A DNA stretch of 33,615 nucleotides, taken from positions 1 to 33,615 of the forward strand of contig JALHND010000020.1 in NCBI GenBank assembly GCA_022843705.1, given 5' to 3'. Position numbers and translations under genes: made by a program. The notes below the pieces were generated by a model. The model was not told the origin of the DNA and did not search any database. It worked only from the letters and a program-made list of their open reading frames with translations. Source of the DNA: Burkholderiales bacterium (lineage in GTDB: Bacteria; Pseudomonadota; Gammaproteobacteria; Burkholderiales; SG8-41). Below are positions 33,431 to 33,615 of this stretch, piece by piece (position 1 is the stretch's first letter; every line of letters begins with the position of its first letter).

Positions 33431-33615
33431 ATGCAAGCAATCCTGGATTATTTGGCCAACGGTGGCGAGCGCCTCGACTCCGAGATCGCCACCGCGACAG
33501 GTCTTTCGCTGGCGACCGTGCGCGCCCGCGTGGCTGACCTGCATGCCAAGGGTGCCGTGATGACCTGCCGCTCGATCCGTTACAAGGACGGCAAGGAAAT
33601 CGAGGCCGTGCTCTG
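33431..33615 (+). CDS. Small winged-helix DNA-binding protein (partial, runs off the window)
   Basis: The frame opens with ATG at 33431 behind AAGGAG and is still open at the last base; 61 residues are seen. They read 'MQAILDYLANGGERLDSEIA', then 'TGLSLATVRARVADLHAKGAV' and 'MTCRSIRYKDGKEIEAV'. This is a helix-turn-helix followed by a beta wing, like the small ArsR/MarR-type proteins that seldom exceed 80 residues. It is missed by the ORF track because it has no stop. The track's 33313-33537 frame is its shadow. The target is unknown. Confidence 0.72.
   Translation, partial: MQAILDYLANGGERLDSEIATATGLSLATVRARVADLHAKGAVMTCRSIRYKDGKEIEAVL

Noticed and set aside
33313-33537. 74-residue ORF at the right end
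   Set aside because: It is out of frame with the winged-helix gene starting at 33431, which has a good ribosome-binding site and a coherent HTH sequence.
1-33615. tRNA, rRNA, CRISPR arrays, insertion sequences, attachment sites
   Set aside because: I looked for cloverleaf-like segments, regularly spaced repeats and transposase motifs and saw none.

Overview
The window is high-GC bacterial DNA that looks chromosomal. It most likely comes from a betaproteobacterium, probably Burkholderiales. The grounds are the trxA-rho-rpmE neighbourhood with a 7Fe FdxA-type ferredoxin, three Bug-family (tripartite tricarboxylate transporter) binding proteins, a thiolase resembling BktB of Cupriavidus, and strong GC bias at third positions, which produces the many long shadow ORFs. 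No rRNA, tRNA, CRISPR array, insertion sequence or phage gene was recognised. All identifications come from reading motifs by eye; no database search was run.

Layout. (1) 1-2.3 kb: the end of one Bug binding protein, then a zinc-free MDR quinone oxidoreductase and a second Bug protein on the minus strand. (2) 2.4-8.5 kb: a two-gene AddAB-like helicase/nuclease operon whose start and stop codons overlap. (3) 8.5-12.9 kb: housekeeping genes, namely ferredoxin on the minus strand, then trxA, rho, a small lipoprotein, rpmE and a tartrate/D-malate-type dehydrogenase on the plus strand. (4) 12.9-21.2 kb, all minus strand: an ABC transporter of the nitrate/cyanate type (cynA-cynB-cynD order) with cyanase (cynS), followed by a TRAP transporter (dctP-dctQ-dctM) and a gamma-glutamyltransferase-family enzyme. 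(5) 21.5-25.4 kb, plus strand: an ArnT-like membrane glycosyltransferase, Hsp33 (hslO) and a BktB-like thiolase. (6) 25.6-33.6 kb: a GAF-PAS-GAF-GGDEF-EAL protein, a third Bug protein, an exported N-formylglutamate amidohydrolase-like enzyme, an AraC regulator divergent from an MFS transporter, a TauE/SafE permease, and the start of a small winged-helix protein.

The clearest functional unit is cyanate assimilation. The ABC transporter would import cyanate, and CynS would convert it with bicarbonate to CO2 and ammonium. A near-consensus sigma-54 promoter (GG-N10-GC spacing) lies just upstream of cynA, which points to control by nitrogen status. A hairpin followed by a T-run separates cynS from the TRAP/GGT genes and ends right before the dctP ribosome-binding site, so those genes are either attenuated or read through. 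The remaining genes suggest a metabolically versatile heterotroph using organic acids and scavenged nitrogen.

Nothing here is clearly a wholly new system. The observations most worth following up are the sigma-54 cyanate promoter, the cynS-dctP hairpin, the long Cys/His-containing extension before the Tat signal of the cyanate-binding protein, the C-rich rho leader, and the degenerate GGDEF motif.
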